From positions 1,691,718 through 1,755,717 of the forward strand of contig CAJNOP010000033.1 in assembly GCA_905250075.1 (NCBI GenBank): a stretch of DNA of 64,000 bases, written 5' to 3'. The stretch is from Rotaria sp. Silwood1. Taxonomy: Eukaryota; Rotifera; Eurotatoria; Philodinida; Philodinidae. Numbering within the stretch: the stretch's first letter is position 1; each line of letters starts with the position of its first letter. The notes under the pieces are model-generated. The model had not been told where the DNA came from. It searched no databases and saw nothing but the letters and a program-made list of their open reading frames with translations. The position numbers and the translations under genes are program-made. This document shows positions 26,338 to 38,162 of the stretch, one piece after another.

Positions 26338-27493
26338 TGTCAACGTCTTTACAAAATCAATATTGCAGGAAGAAAAAAATGAGAACTGACGGAGAATCGA
26401 GGTTAGAATACTGTGACTATGATTTCTTACAATAAATATAGGGATTACTCATACACTTATTTATGCTTGTTACCGTCATCTTCGCTTCTCTTATCGTTAT
26501 TCTCAAATTGCACTTTTTCTTTGCTTCGTACTTCAAAGACAGTGTTTGACAACAACTAATATGTGTGTAAAAATAAGATTAGTTGCAAATCTCTATTGTA
26601 CATTCTACATATACTCATTCTATGATAAATATTTCTTTCGTTTATAAAAATAATTTGAAGATGAGGAGGTCGAAGAGATAAATGTTGACTGTGGGATGAG
26701 GGTGTGAGGATATGCGAAGAAGAAATCCTCACCGCAGACACATACACCCATCATCGTTACTATAATTATTAAATTGTGCCAAATTGAACTCTCAGATATC
26801 GATTTCTATATGTTCTGTTGAGCATGAACACTAAACATATTTCATGCGTTTTCTGGCTCATCAGGGAGGTAACAACTTGACAGCCTAAATGCTCAAGTTT
26901 GAAACAGGCGAATTCAGCAACATAATCTCTTTTTGTAATTGATCAGTTGATATTCGCCACTCGAAGTGCATATTTCGTCTAGTAAAAATAAGTCAGTACC
27001 ATTAAACTATGGTATGCGAACAGTACCGATCATTAAAATCAGTTTCCATGATAATCAAAGAAACCAAAGATACTCTTCTTCTGTGTCGTAATATTGTGTT
27101 GAAGCAGTTTTTAGGCTGATTTTTTACAATTGATTGCCACCCTGTATCGAATATTTCTTCATTTTGATGACAGCATAGAACACTATTATTAGAGGGCTAT
27201 ATCCAAGTGACACTTGCCGTGAGTGGCACAAACATTTTCAAATGCACCAGTCTTATTGACACATACGATTATTTTTACGATGATGATGGTGATGACGACA
27301 GCTCATTTAAAGTCACTGTTATTGTCAAGTATAGACGTTACAGGATGATTCTTCGTTCTGTTGGTTGGTTCAGGTACTGTTATATTATTCAAGCGGTCTA
27401 GATGTAGCACAATTTACTTCGTCCATGTCGAAGTCGAGTATAGTATGTTCAATAATAGTAGCAAATGAAACAGCTAAAGAACAGACAAAGCAA
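26338..27493. other. intergenic, no recognised gene
   Basis: AT-rich, with a short G/T-rich patch near 26688-26716 (gactgtgggatgagggtgtg). No supported gene. Confidence 0.5.
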
Positions 27494-29315
27494 CATAGGC
27501 GGCGGAGCCACGAGGCCTGGGTAGGCACGAGCCTACCCTACATTGGAGGAGAGTAGGCTTGGGTAGGCTCAGGTAAAGGCTTGGGTAGGCTCAGATAAAC
27601 GCTTGGGTAGGCTCGAACCAGTACAGATAAAGGCTTGACTAGGCTCGATTTAATGTAAAATTTTTCTAACATTAGATAATTTTCATGTTCTTCTGTCAGA
27701 TGACACGTTATTACAAGGTCAGTTCACATCTTATTATTACAAACTCGTGCCCAATGACATACTGATTGGTTTCGTTGACATCTATATTTACGTCGAATTT
27801 TTTTATTTTCAATATAAGATAATTTAACTTTTGTTCTAAACTTCTATTCAAAACAACGTTTGAATTGTAAGTAATTAAAGAACAGTACTCTTCCATAGAC
27901 GGTGGAGCCATTAGGCCTGGGTAGGCTCACGTTCACCCTAGATTGGCTGAGGGTAAGCTTCAGTAGGCTCAAGCTTGGACAGAGCAAGACTTTTGTAGGA
28001 TCTATTAAATGTGAAGGTTTTCTATTATTGTCTAGTTTTCCAATTTTTCTGACAGATGATACGTCGTTATAGAGTCAGTGTCAGTCATAGGCGGCGAAGC
28101 CATTAGGCCTGGGTAGACATAGCCCTACCTAGACTGAGTATCTAAAAAGACGTTCATACACTCCATTCTACATAAAAATGTTATATTATTGCTAAATTTT
28201 CGTTTGCTTATAACGCATGATATATTATTACAAGATCAGTTTATTCTGTATCTGCTACCAACCATAGGCGACGAGGCCACAATGGCTGAGTAGGCGAAAG
28301 CTCATCAAGATTCAAGTTTCATAGGCTAAGAGAGACTCAAACATTTGCTTCTTACTCCATCAGATTAAAAAACTTGCGTACTGCTCGAAAGTTTTTGCTG
28401 CCATCAGCGGTAGCTGCTAACATTTTTAGGGAAAAAACTGAGTTTCGTATGACTAAGTGTTGCAACGTACATTGATAATGAGTTCACGTTATGCTCTTTT
28501 GTTACAAATGAAGAATCATCTTACAGGTTACTTACAATCATATCTGCTGGATGATGTCAAAATTCTCTCGCCTTTCTGCAGTTACTCTCAGATGCCAATC
28601 AAACATTTTTAACACGCTGAACAAACCCACAATGAGATTCCTTTTCTGTGAGCACTGCTACGTCGCCATAATTCTAGTTTGCACTAATACAAATCAAAAA
28701 CTCTTTCCAATGTGCAGCTCCTGAGATAGGTTCAGAATCTAACCAACTCTAGTTCTGAGCCTGGGTTTGAAATTTCTCTGTTGACTAGAGTCAGATCTGG
28801 ATCCAGGCACAAATTCTCGAATTCAGACCTGATAGGCTCTAGCAGCACGTAAGAACTAGTTAAAACTTGGTTATTACGAGATTATCGTCAAAATTGTTTG
28901 AAAAATGTGTAGGGTGTGCTGGTTGTCCGAAAAATTAATAAAAACAATGTAGCATCTTTGAAATAATTATCAAATTGAGAGTAAAAACCTTGCATTGAGA
29001 GTACGAGCACTACGAATGCGGCTTCGGATCCTAAAATTTTGCGTCCGATGGACTATATTTGAGGGTCACTATTTAATGAAAACAAAAGTTTAAGTAACTC
29101 TTTGAATACAAGTTTTTTGCCACAAGTTGCAAACTCATCTCTGATCTGTGCTAATGTTATGCATTAAAAAATTTGAGTTCGAAATAAATAATATTGATTG
29201 TATTTTATTTGAATCACATAGCATAAAAAATGACCCTCTCTATCTTTAACCTGTCAGTAAGGCTCGTATAAAAATATTGAGCCTACCCTCGATTCAAAAC
29301 GCTCCGCCGCCTATG
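27494..29315. mobile_element. composite TIR element starting CATAGGCGGCGGAGC, with partial tandem units
   Basis: The left end cataggcggcggagc (27494) is repeated inverted at the right end (gctccgccgcctatg, 29301-29315). The left part holds four diverging copies of a unit that begins cataggcggcggagccattaggcctgggtagg, at 27494, 27894, 28086 and 28263. Units 1-3 each contain a gtcagatgacacgttattacaag-like block before the next start (27697, about 28050, about 28210). Unit 1 also has a minisatellite of cttgggtaggctcagataaa. The rest (28300-29280) is non-coding. The flanks read gcaac on the left and gcaaa on the right of the ATAGG/CCTAT termini, a possible imperfect 5-bp target duplication. Confidence 0.65.
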
Positions 29316-30818
29316 CAAAGTAATAAAAGATATCGATGAGTTAACTGTTATATTTGATGTTTTTAGACTTTTAACTTATTGAAGTAAGTCAATAGCTCTC
29401 GTTCAAGTTGCATGCTCTAGAGTATTTCTTATTATTTTTCATCAATTTTCAGGATCTTAAAATTCATAGTACATGTTGCGACAACACGATCGAAATGAAC
29501 GACAAGTAAACTTCATGCAAAAAAACCAAAATCGAAAAGAGGTATATATTAAGATATAGTCGTCATTAAGGAAGTAGATGTTGGTAAGGAAAATAAAAGA
29601 ATGAAGCCATCACTTTTAGAGTGTCTATTGATTAACTCCATAGTACATGAAATAACTGAAGTTATAATCATCACATTTGTTTGATAATAGGTATGGAATA
29701 TATTCTTATTGAGATTTTCCACTTGAACCCACCTTTGTAATTTAAAAGAATCCAATATACATAGTACCTAAAAATTTATTAAACTTTGTTATGGATCGGC
29801 CATGTCCTATCATTCAAGAATGGTAAAATTCCGTTCGATTTATTGAAAAAACTAATTTTTAAGAACATTCTAAGCTGGAATTGATGCAATATGAACAAAA
29901 TGCATCGCATATAGGACGTTGTAAATATTCTCTAGTTACGGTATGGCTAGAATAAAAATGACGAGTATTATTAAATTATTTAGTCTGCTTGAATTATTGT
30001 TCAATACTGTATAACTAAGTATGCACTTTATTAATAAATAAAAATTTGAGAAATGAGTACGAACACATAATTACGACTAACAACCAAAACTAATGCAATT
30101 TCTTAGTGTCTTTTTTATGTAGCATGTCTTTTCTTATTGACTAACGATTATATATAATACGAATAAAAAATAAACTAATATAAATGCAGTTTCTTCTGTG
30201 GTCGCAAACAGCATATGTTACAAGAGGATTTCGTAAGAAGTATGTAACATAATTGAAGGAGATGAAAACAATATATAAACGCAACTTAGAAGTTTGTAAC
30301 TTTTTCGAAAAATTTTTTCTTTATTTGTTTTGATACATGTAAATATATGCTTGAAAATGGCCTGTAGTTACAAAATTTTACTCGCCAGTCTATAGCCAAG
30401 TATATTGATTATTCATAAGTATCATTAACTGAGAGATTTCCAACAATATCTAGTGTTCAGATATAAATCCAACATCTCCAGCTTCCTGTCGGAAACATAT
30501 GCCAAAGAATCCAACAACTTTTTTTTGACAAGATTCAATGAGACATGAGTGTGAGATTCTGTGTCCTATTTATACATTTGACTTTATCCTGTAAGTATAG
30601 AACAATCGCGTCTACAGTTAAAAAAAATCATATTTTATGAATCATTTAAGGAGTTAGTGATCGTTTTTGTTTAATCATGCTAGTACATCACAAAGTTCAA
30701 GATAAATTAATGGATGATTGAAAAATATTCAAGAATAAAATGACGTCCATCTAGATTTTTTTTTTCTATGATTAACTAACATGGCTAATATAAAATGAAA
30801 GTACGATCTATATATATA
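29316..30818. other. intergenic, nothing recognised
   Basis: AT-rich sequence with only short chance frames. No gene, RNA or repeat could be supported. Confidence 0.6.
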
Positions 30819-31840
30819 TCATTTCAATAATGTTATTTCATGTGATCCCTTCCACGATTGATTCTTGTCTAATTTTACAGCATCATTAACATGACCAACT
30901 TCAACACAAACATATTTTGAAAAATTATGTTCACCAATATCAACAGCTGCTTTGGCTTTTTCTTGCCAAGGATTCCATATGACAATGTCGGACATGGTAC
31001 TCGAACCAATTACTTGCATATAATCATTAATAAGTATTGGATTGCCATTTTTACCACCATCTTTATAGACACGATCAGTTTCACTGGTAAATTCAATAAC
31101 TTTATTGGTTTCTGTTTTCGTTTTGCCTCCATCGACTTTATCCATGTAAGTTACATTATTTAAACCAGATCTAAGCAGGAAAAAGAAAAACAAGAACAGT
31201 TATAAAAGTAAACATTATTCAATCCATAAATAACTTTTAACATAGAATATTAGTTGTTTTTTATAAACTTAAAAGTCGCATTTATATACATACATTTTCG
31301 TTGTCTTTATATCATCAACAGTAAAATATGAATGAAATAATGCAGTAAATTCGAATGTTTGATTATCTTGATTGTTAACAGTTAATTCTTGATAAAGTGA
31401 TTTTTCACTTAAACGAATAGTAAGTATTAAATTAAATTTATGCGGCCATACTTTCAATGTATCCTCATCTTGTGAAAGATGCAAATCGATGCTGACATCA
31501 CCATTTGTATTTGTCTTTCCTAACTGCCATGTTTTGACACGCGCAAAACCATGTTGTGGTAATGGACCAGGCCCAAATTGAGGCCATACAATAGGTATAC
31601 CACCACGAATAGATTTTCCAGGTTCAAATATAGCTTTATCACTATAATGAAAAATCATCATTCAATAAATTACATAAAGAAGAGAATAGCAAACCTAAGA
31701 AATAAGATTTGTTTATTATGTACAGTCCATGAAAGAACATGTGCACCATATAATAACACTTCGACAGATGCAGAACCACTTGAATTTGTTAAACGAAGAG
31801 CTGGAAAGCCAGTTTTATATTCGAACTCCGTAACCGACAT
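30819..31840 (-). CDS. glucose-6-phosphate 1-epimerase (D-hexose-6-phosphate mutarotase)
   Basis: Cytosolic enzyme of the aldose 1-epimerase superfamily that interconverts the alpha and beta anomers of glucose 6-phosphate. Three exons on the minus strand (31840-31695, 31641-31294, 31170-30819) encode 281 residues, the usual size. Motifs are VLLYGAHVLSW, FLSDKAIFEPGKSIRGGIPI, VWPQFGPG, PQHGFAR (the conserved catalytic-region His), FEFTALFHSYFTVDDI, GLNNVTYMDKVDGG, DIVIWNPW and KYVCVEVGHV. The last replaces the usual EPG with EVG. The acceptor-like CCTTTTAG ends 6 nt before the ATG. Confidence 0.9.
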
Positions 31841-31846
31841 TGCGAA

Positions 31847-31858
31847 CTAAAAGGACAA
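31847..31858 (-). promoter_or_regulatory. splice-acceptor-like site just upstream of epimerase ATG
   Basis: On the minus strand TTGTCCTTTTAG ends 6 nt before the start codon at 31840. It is a candidate trans-splicing acceptor. Confidence 0.45.
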
Positions 31859-33171
31859 GAATTGTATTACTGAAGGTTTTTCTTTTGATGGACAAAATAA
31901 CAAATCGTATTTACTGGATTTTAGCTACAAATGATTGCAAGAAAGGAAGTAAGCTCCATCTTTTTACTCGTATAAGTCAAACGAAATAACGAATCAAGCT
32001 AAAGAGAAAGACAAAAAGAGAAAAATGTTTTGAGCGGACAAGCACATTTTGATGACGATAACATTCCATATGGCATTTTATCGGTCACTGTATATAAAAC
32101 AATATTAAATTTATTTAACATCAGATCATCCGAAAACAATACATTTTGCATAGATTTATTTCTATCAATGGTTTAATTGCATTTATGTCTACTAAATTGA
32201 TTGAAGAGTTTATGTAGATAGATCTTTTTCTTATTTTTAAGAAGACTGACGACTTCTGACATGAGTTTTGACACATTCGGTGGCGATTCAGAAGACCAGG
32301 ATAATTGGAAAGAAATTTTTTTGAGCTTGCCGTCCATTGTATCATAAAAGAAACTTTCTTAAAAATAAATATCGATAGCGACTCCACTGATATGATTGTA
32401 TTTTTCCTAATTAAGATATTTGACAAAAAATTTTTTAAAATAAAATAAAATATAGAAGAACAAAACTCTCGAAGTTTTTTGTATAATGATACAAACAGAG
32501 TTGCTATCTTCTCAATTCAAACTAGCGGAAACAATGCGAAAAGTTGTTTTCCGTAAGCTCTTCGCGTTTCTATAGGTTTAAATAATTGTCCCCATGATTT
32601 TCGGTTGACAATTCTTTTTCAAACAAAAAATGTTTGTGCATGTTCATGAAATAATGAAGTATCTCAATCAATTTGTATTTCTACAGTTATGATATCTACT
32701 AAAATTCAACTGTAGAAATCATTGAACAAATATCTCATTTCCAAAAGACTGCGTTCGGCATCAACTTTATTTGTTGGAGTAATAGAACACAAAACACATC
32801 ATATAGGCAATAATAGATTGTAGACGACTGCTGCTACAACTTAATATACGAAGAGAATTTATTGCCTGAAATTATTCAATAAAAAATAAACGAAAATTTC
32901 TTATATGAAAAAAGCGGAGGATGTGGCAACCGTGAATATAAAGTTTTCTGTGTTATTCAATTTTGAAAGCTGAGAGAGAATAAATATCAAGAGTATTTCA
33001 TCATTTACTGACATCTGTTGATTACACGTATAGTCATTCATTCTTATTTATTCCAATCGAGTATTTAAGTACCATTTATTTATTATTACTCACTCATTTC
33101 AGTGGTCGTCATGTCAACACTTTAAGTCTAAATTGACTCTGACAAAATATTCTTACTACTATCTGTATTAA
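31849..33171. other. intergenic, nothing recognised except a small hairpin
   Basis: A perfect 12-bp inverted repeat (atttctacagtt at 32677-32688 and aactgtagaaat at 32708-32719) could form a hairpin with a 19-nt loop. No gene was found. Confidence 0.5.
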
Positions 33172-35726
33172 ATGACCACTAATCATCAAACAGTAGGTCG
33201 TAGTCTTTTGCCAAATAATGAACGTGAACGTGATGCCCTTCTCAATATTCGTCAACTAGAAAAACGGTAAACTTAACACATATTTTGTTAGAGGAATGAA
33301 AAAAATTATTATTTTTTTACTCTCGATTAGACTACGTCAAGTGATACGAGAAGTTGATACACCTTTTGTTTCTCGTCATAATGAATATAGTGATGTGTAT
33401 ATTGAACTTGTCGGGGAAAAAAATTCATATGAACAAGCATTTAATGCTGAAAGTAATCTTCAAAAATTAAGAAAAAAAATCACCCTAGAATAAAATAAAA
33501 TCTATTTCGTATTTAGAACGTCGAATTCAACAACATTTGCAACGTATTAGTCAAAGTGTTCGTTCATTTTCAAAAGATGTTCGCCATTTGAAACCTGATT
33601 TAGCAAGTAAAATATTTCATTCATATAAGTTTGTTTTATATTTATTTTTATAATTAGTGGTTAATAAAATTCGTAATACAATCGAAGAAATCGAACAAAC
33701 AATTTATGCATCCAAAGAAGCATCTCGATTAAAGTAATGTTATCATTCTTGAAGTTCTCTTTCTTTTCTTAATCAAATCATTATTTCAGATATGAAGATC
33801 TTATTGCTGAAGAACGTTTACTATCGAATGAAGTACAAGCATTAAATGATAAAATTGAACTATGGTCTAAGCAACGATCAGGTCAACAACGAAGTGATTC
33901 AGTTCCGCCATCAGGATCTGCACGTAAATTTGAAACATTCAATGCAAATCTTTTGCCTGAAATTATTGAATATGACGTGAGTAATTTTACCATATTCATC
34001 AACATATAGCAATGGACAAAAAATCTTCATCCCAGTCGATCTCAACCACTATATGTTCTGAAGGTCTGAAAATTTATGTATATTATTAACATGGTGGTAC
34101 CATTATTCCTTAATTACAAAGAGAGTTATCATGGATGGCGTTTATTTTTTTTGTCTGCCTGATAACGCTGGAAAGAAAGAGTATGTGCTTTCAAAGTCTG
34201 TGATCATTATTGTAGAGAAAAGTCATTCACTGTCCTTTGAAGGTCAATAACTAAGTAAAAGTTCCATGAAATGAGTTGAAGCTTTTTTGAAGTTTTCTCT
34301 AAAGTTAGGCATTATTATCTACAAGTTTCAAAAGCGAATCTTGAATTAAAAAGAAATGGAACATAGATGATAATTGTGTTAGTTCTACAGATTCAGAAAC
34401 ATCAATACTCGATCAAATGATCTTATATTTTGGATGAAGAAAGACTGTTGAAAAGACTTCAGTAGGTAGTGATGTTTTAGATTAGCATAATGAGAGCAAA
34501 AACTAGGTGCCATCCATCATAACTCTCTTTGTAATTAAGTAATGACAATCCTGAAATATCAATAACTCGCATTCTTAGTGAAATAAATATACACAAAATT
34601 TTAAAGTTCCAGCACATACAATGGCTGAGATAAAAACTTTTGTTCATTATTGCATTTGATTGTATATTCCTAGCGTTTTCTACTTGAACATGGTGGAACA
34701 ACAGGAAATTGGGATGAATACGATCATGGAACATTTCTGCGAATTCGAAATAAATATAAGGTTACTAATTACATGATTTATTTATTTTAATTGAAAATAC
34801 TAATAAAAAAACATTTTTCTATAGGGTGAAGATAAATTTATTGATGATTGTATTGGATTTTTACCAACGAAAACTCGAGATCAAATTCAAGAACATGAAA
34901 AATGGTATCGACAATTTCTAAGTATTAGTAATAAACGTCGTCTAGCATTAAAAAAATGGCGAGAAGAAAAAAATGTAAGTTTTCTTTGCTTATTAAAAAA
35001 ATGTAAAGATGAGCCGATTCATTATTACACTTCTACAGCAAGCTAAAGAAACAATTTTACATGAAGCCGAACAAGCACATAATACTCTTAAAGAAATTGA
35101 TGAAGCTATTTATCGAGTACAAGCTAAAGAACAAGAACGAATACGAGTTGAAAAATCAGCATTAATAGCTACTTGGAAACAAGAACGTGAATTAAAAAAA
35201 CGAGAAATTGAAGAAGAACAAGAACAAATTGAAAAGAAAAAACAACAAGATGAAGCCAAACGTTTTGCTGAAAAAGAAGATCAAAGAAAATTAGTTGAAC
35301 AAATTCGTCGTGAACGTGAAGAAACTGAAAGAATTCAACAAGAACAAGAAGTAAAACAACGACGTCTTCAACAAGAAATTAGACAACGAACAGCTACAAC
35401 TGCTATTCGTAAATTTCGTGAAAGAGTAAAAATTTTAATATCAATTAAAAACAACGACTTATTCATTTTATTCATAGGATATGAACAATTTGGAAGATAA
35501 ACTTGTACGTGATAAATTACAAAAGCAAGAAGAAGAAGCTCGACAACGACGTCTTGAAGCTGCTAAATATCAAGTATCAATTGATTATGATCCTCAACAT
35601 TTATATGAACCAACACAAGCATGGACATCACGTAGTAAAACTCCTCGAGAAGTGTCTAAAGATACGTCTGCTCCACCAAGTATTTTACATGTGCCTCATC
35701 GAGCAACACCCAGTTGGCGTCAATGA
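33172..35726 (+). CDS. CCDC112: CCDC112-like coiled-coil (centriolar satellite) protein
   Basis: Nine exons join in frame: 33172-33266, 33331-33452, 33517-33606, 33658-33733, 33790-33976, 34674-34760, 34825-34974, 35039-35425 and 35478-35726. They encode 480 residues. N-terminal helices are followed by the signature block FLLEHGGTTGNWDEYDH...FLRIRNKYKGE and FLPTKTRDQIQEHEKWYRQF. A long charged coiled coil (about residues 270-400; EQEQIEKKKQQDEAKRFAEK and so on) follows. The tail has LYEPTQAWTSRSK and LHVPHRATPSWRQ. This architecture and the end motif fit CCDC112, a centriolar satellite protein implicated in ciliogenesis in vertebrates. Intron 5 (33977-34673) is about ten times longer than the others and carries an inverted repeat. 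An AATAAA lies at 35816. CCDC148-type proteins are the alternative. Confidence 0.75.
34109..34548. repeat. foldback-type inverted repeat inside CCDC112 intron 5
   Basis: The segment at 34109-34140 (cttaattacaaagagagtta, then tcatggatggc) recurs inverted at 34502-34535 (gccatccatcataactctct, then ttgtaattaag). The roughly 32-bp arms are about 390 bp apart. This suggests a MITE-like insertion that expanded the intron. Confidence 0.5.
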
Positions 35727-37066
35727 CAAACTTTTCCCTATCTTTTTTTTGTTTTCGTCTGCAATAGTCAGATTGTACGTTGGTTTCTATTAATCTGTAA
35801 ATTTAAAAAAAAATGAATAAATACTTTTTTTTTATCATCTCGGTTATATAAGATAGTTCTAATGAACAAAATATTTCCATTGACAGTGTAAAGAATGTTC
35901 TATAAGTTCTGAACGTCAATGAAAAATTAGTTTATATGTGAATAAAGAGTGATCCCTATCCAACTATATCTATGTAAATCTGAAGTACTAAGGATGATGC
36001 TTTTGATGGCATATTATTCGAAGACAAAAACTTCCCGCAAAAATTGATCTTAACCCAAGTATATTCAAATCGCATGAAACTTTCGAACATATATCATGAT
36101 GTTTTGGGTAAATATTCAATTAACAAAGGTCAAAAATAGCTCATTTTCCAACTCGGAAATCTATCTGAGCCTTCATCCGATAAAGTTTATGAGCTTCTTT
36201 GTTTAAAGCGAGAAAAGTTCAATGTCTCAAAAAATAGCGTTCTCTAGTCATAAAACTGCTCTTTTATATAATAGCCACAAAGCTGAATTCAAAATATGGG
36301 CTCTGTCATTCACTGCATCTTAACATGGTCTTTCAAACAAACCAAATAGCCATTGACCACACTGAATTTTTGAAGACAATTCCAATATTCATAACCAAAA
36401 AAACCATATTTTCCGAGCAGAAAACAACGAAAGTATTTAGAAAATAATCAACTGTCAAATAAAAAGTCAAATCATTTATTAAAGAACAAAACTTGGACTA
36501 TCTTCCCATGCATTTATCATAATTTTCATGTTTTTCACGAAAATTGAATTTTTTGGAGGAAGAAAGGTTTAAAATCTGGAAATTTTCTTTGTATCCAACA
36601 TCTAATTGTTACCATTGTTCTATTGATATCTTTATTATTAAATGGGATAATGCCACCTAAGATCTCATGGTAAGCACTCGAAGCTCATGGAAATATAGTT
36701 GAGTAGGGATTACTCTTTGTTGATATACAAACTAATACTCGTTAACATCCAACACTTATAGAAGACTTTTTATATAAGCAATAGACTTGGTTATTTTAGT
36801 AAAATTAGCAAAATTTCGCGGATTAGCACAAAACGTCGCCATGATAGACGTTGATTGCCTCTATATGTCGCCACATGATTTAATTCGATTTCTATTGGTT
36901 AAAATCATAACAGGAAAAACAAGGGGACAAGCATGTGCACACACGCACATATCTACTGCAGATTATTGTTTATTTACGTATTGTTTTGTTGTTTGACTCA
37001 TACATTAGAAAAAAAAACATCAATTATAGGAAATAAAAAAAATCAACATATGAATAATGTTCTTTT
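35727..37066. other. intergenic, nothing recognised
   Basis: 1.3 kb of AT-rich sequence after the CCDC112 polyadenylation signal. No supported gene. Confidence 0.6.
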
Positions 37067-37081
37067 TATCTATCCGTTTAG
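37067..37081 (+). promoter_or_regulatory. splice-acceptor-like site upstream of UBE2V ATG
   Basis: A pyrimidine-rich tract ending ctatccgtttag stops 20 nt before the ATG at 37102. It is a candidate trans-splicing acceptor. Confidence 0.4.
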
Positions 37082-37101
37082 ATCTTTAACATTGCCAATC
37101 A

Positions 37102-37893
37102 ATGGCTAGCAATTTTCCGTCGCGAACAGGTACGTTCATATATATATGTATTAGCGGTTAATGATTATCTTATAGGTAGCGAAATGAAGAACGAAAAAAA
37201 TAAATTTTGATTTTGCACATTGTATTGAGACTGACAACTGCTACATAGACAAAGATTATCAGTTTATATTTTTATATTTTATTTAGTTGTTCCACGAAGT
37301 TTTAAACTATTGGAAGAACTTGAGGCGGCTCAAAAAGGCCATCACGAAGGGTAAAATAGAAGAATAGTTCTATGATTTTGAAAAACATTTTTGTTTTTTT
37401 TTATTATCATAAGATCGGTATCATGGGGTCTCGAAGCTAATGACGATATGTCACTATCCCGGTGGGTTTGTATGATAATAGGACCATCACGGGTATGTTA
37501 TGAATAATGGTTTCTCGAAACGAACTAATGCTAGTTCATACTTGTTTTTCAGACGCCTTATGAAGGTCGCATTTATACATTGAAAGTTCATTGTGGTGAT
37601 CGTTATCCAGAAGAATCACCGACTGTTCGTTTTCAGACACGTATCAATCTAACTGGTGTTTCAGCTAATGGTTCTGTAAGAATTTTCTATTCAAAAACAA
37701 AAATGAAAATCTTTTTTTCATTAAATTCTTCAATTCTATTTAGGTTGATCCAAAATATGTTTCATCTCTTCGTAATTGGAATCGAGATATGACTATTCAT
37801 CAAGTGTTGAACGATATTCGAACGAGCATGTCAGCAAAAGAGAATGCAAAATTGTCTCAACCATCTGAAGGAGCACTTTATCCATCTCAGTGA
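37102..37893 (+). CDS. UBE2V: ubiquitin-conjugating enzyme E2 variant (UEV; MMS2/UBE2V)
   Basis: Catalytically inactive E2 partner of Ubc13/UBE2N in making Lys63-linked ubiquitin chains (DNA damage tolerance, signalling). Five exons (37102-37129, 37287-37350, 37414-37492, 37553-37675, 37744-37893) encode 147 residues, the family length. Motifs are [71 protein letters not shown] and [16 protein letters not shown]. The active-site Cys position of true E2s reads as Asp in VDPK, as expected for a UEV. AATAAA at 37903 lies only about 10 nt after the stop. RCOR begins 269 bp downstream on the same strand. Confidence 0.93.
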
Positions 37894-38146
37894 TTTTCAA
37901 CAAATAAATATCTATATACAAAAAGAAACACGCTTATCATTTTCTTTGTGTTCGATTTTCTTATATGGTTTTCTGAAAAGAAAATAACATCAACTTTGGA
38001 CGGAAATCTTTATTTGTTCAACCTTATTTTTTGTGATACCTCTTTTTTTCTTTCTGTGTTTTTTTTCGCTTTCATAACATCTTGAATCCTTTGTGTATGA
38101 TTCATTTATCTTTTCTGTTTTTTATCCCATAAACTAAACTTCAAGT

Positions 38147-38158
38147 CATTTGTTCTAG
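38147..38158 (+). promoter_or_regulatory. splice-acceptor-like site upstream of RCOR ATG
   Basis: The sequence catttgttctag ends 4 nt before the ATG at 38163, in the 269-bp gap after UBE2V. It is a candidate trans-splicing acceptor. Confidence 0.45.
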
Positions 38159-38162
38159 AAAA

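Noticed and set aside
27893-28300. CRISPR-like spacing of the CATAGGCGGCGG units
   Set aside because: The units differ in length and diverge throughout. They are tandem copies of an element end, not repeats with unique spacers.
32677-32719. 12-bp perfect hairpin as an RNA gene or terminator
   Set aside because: Isolated, AT-rich and short. No tRNA, snRNA or leader-RNA features could be found around it.
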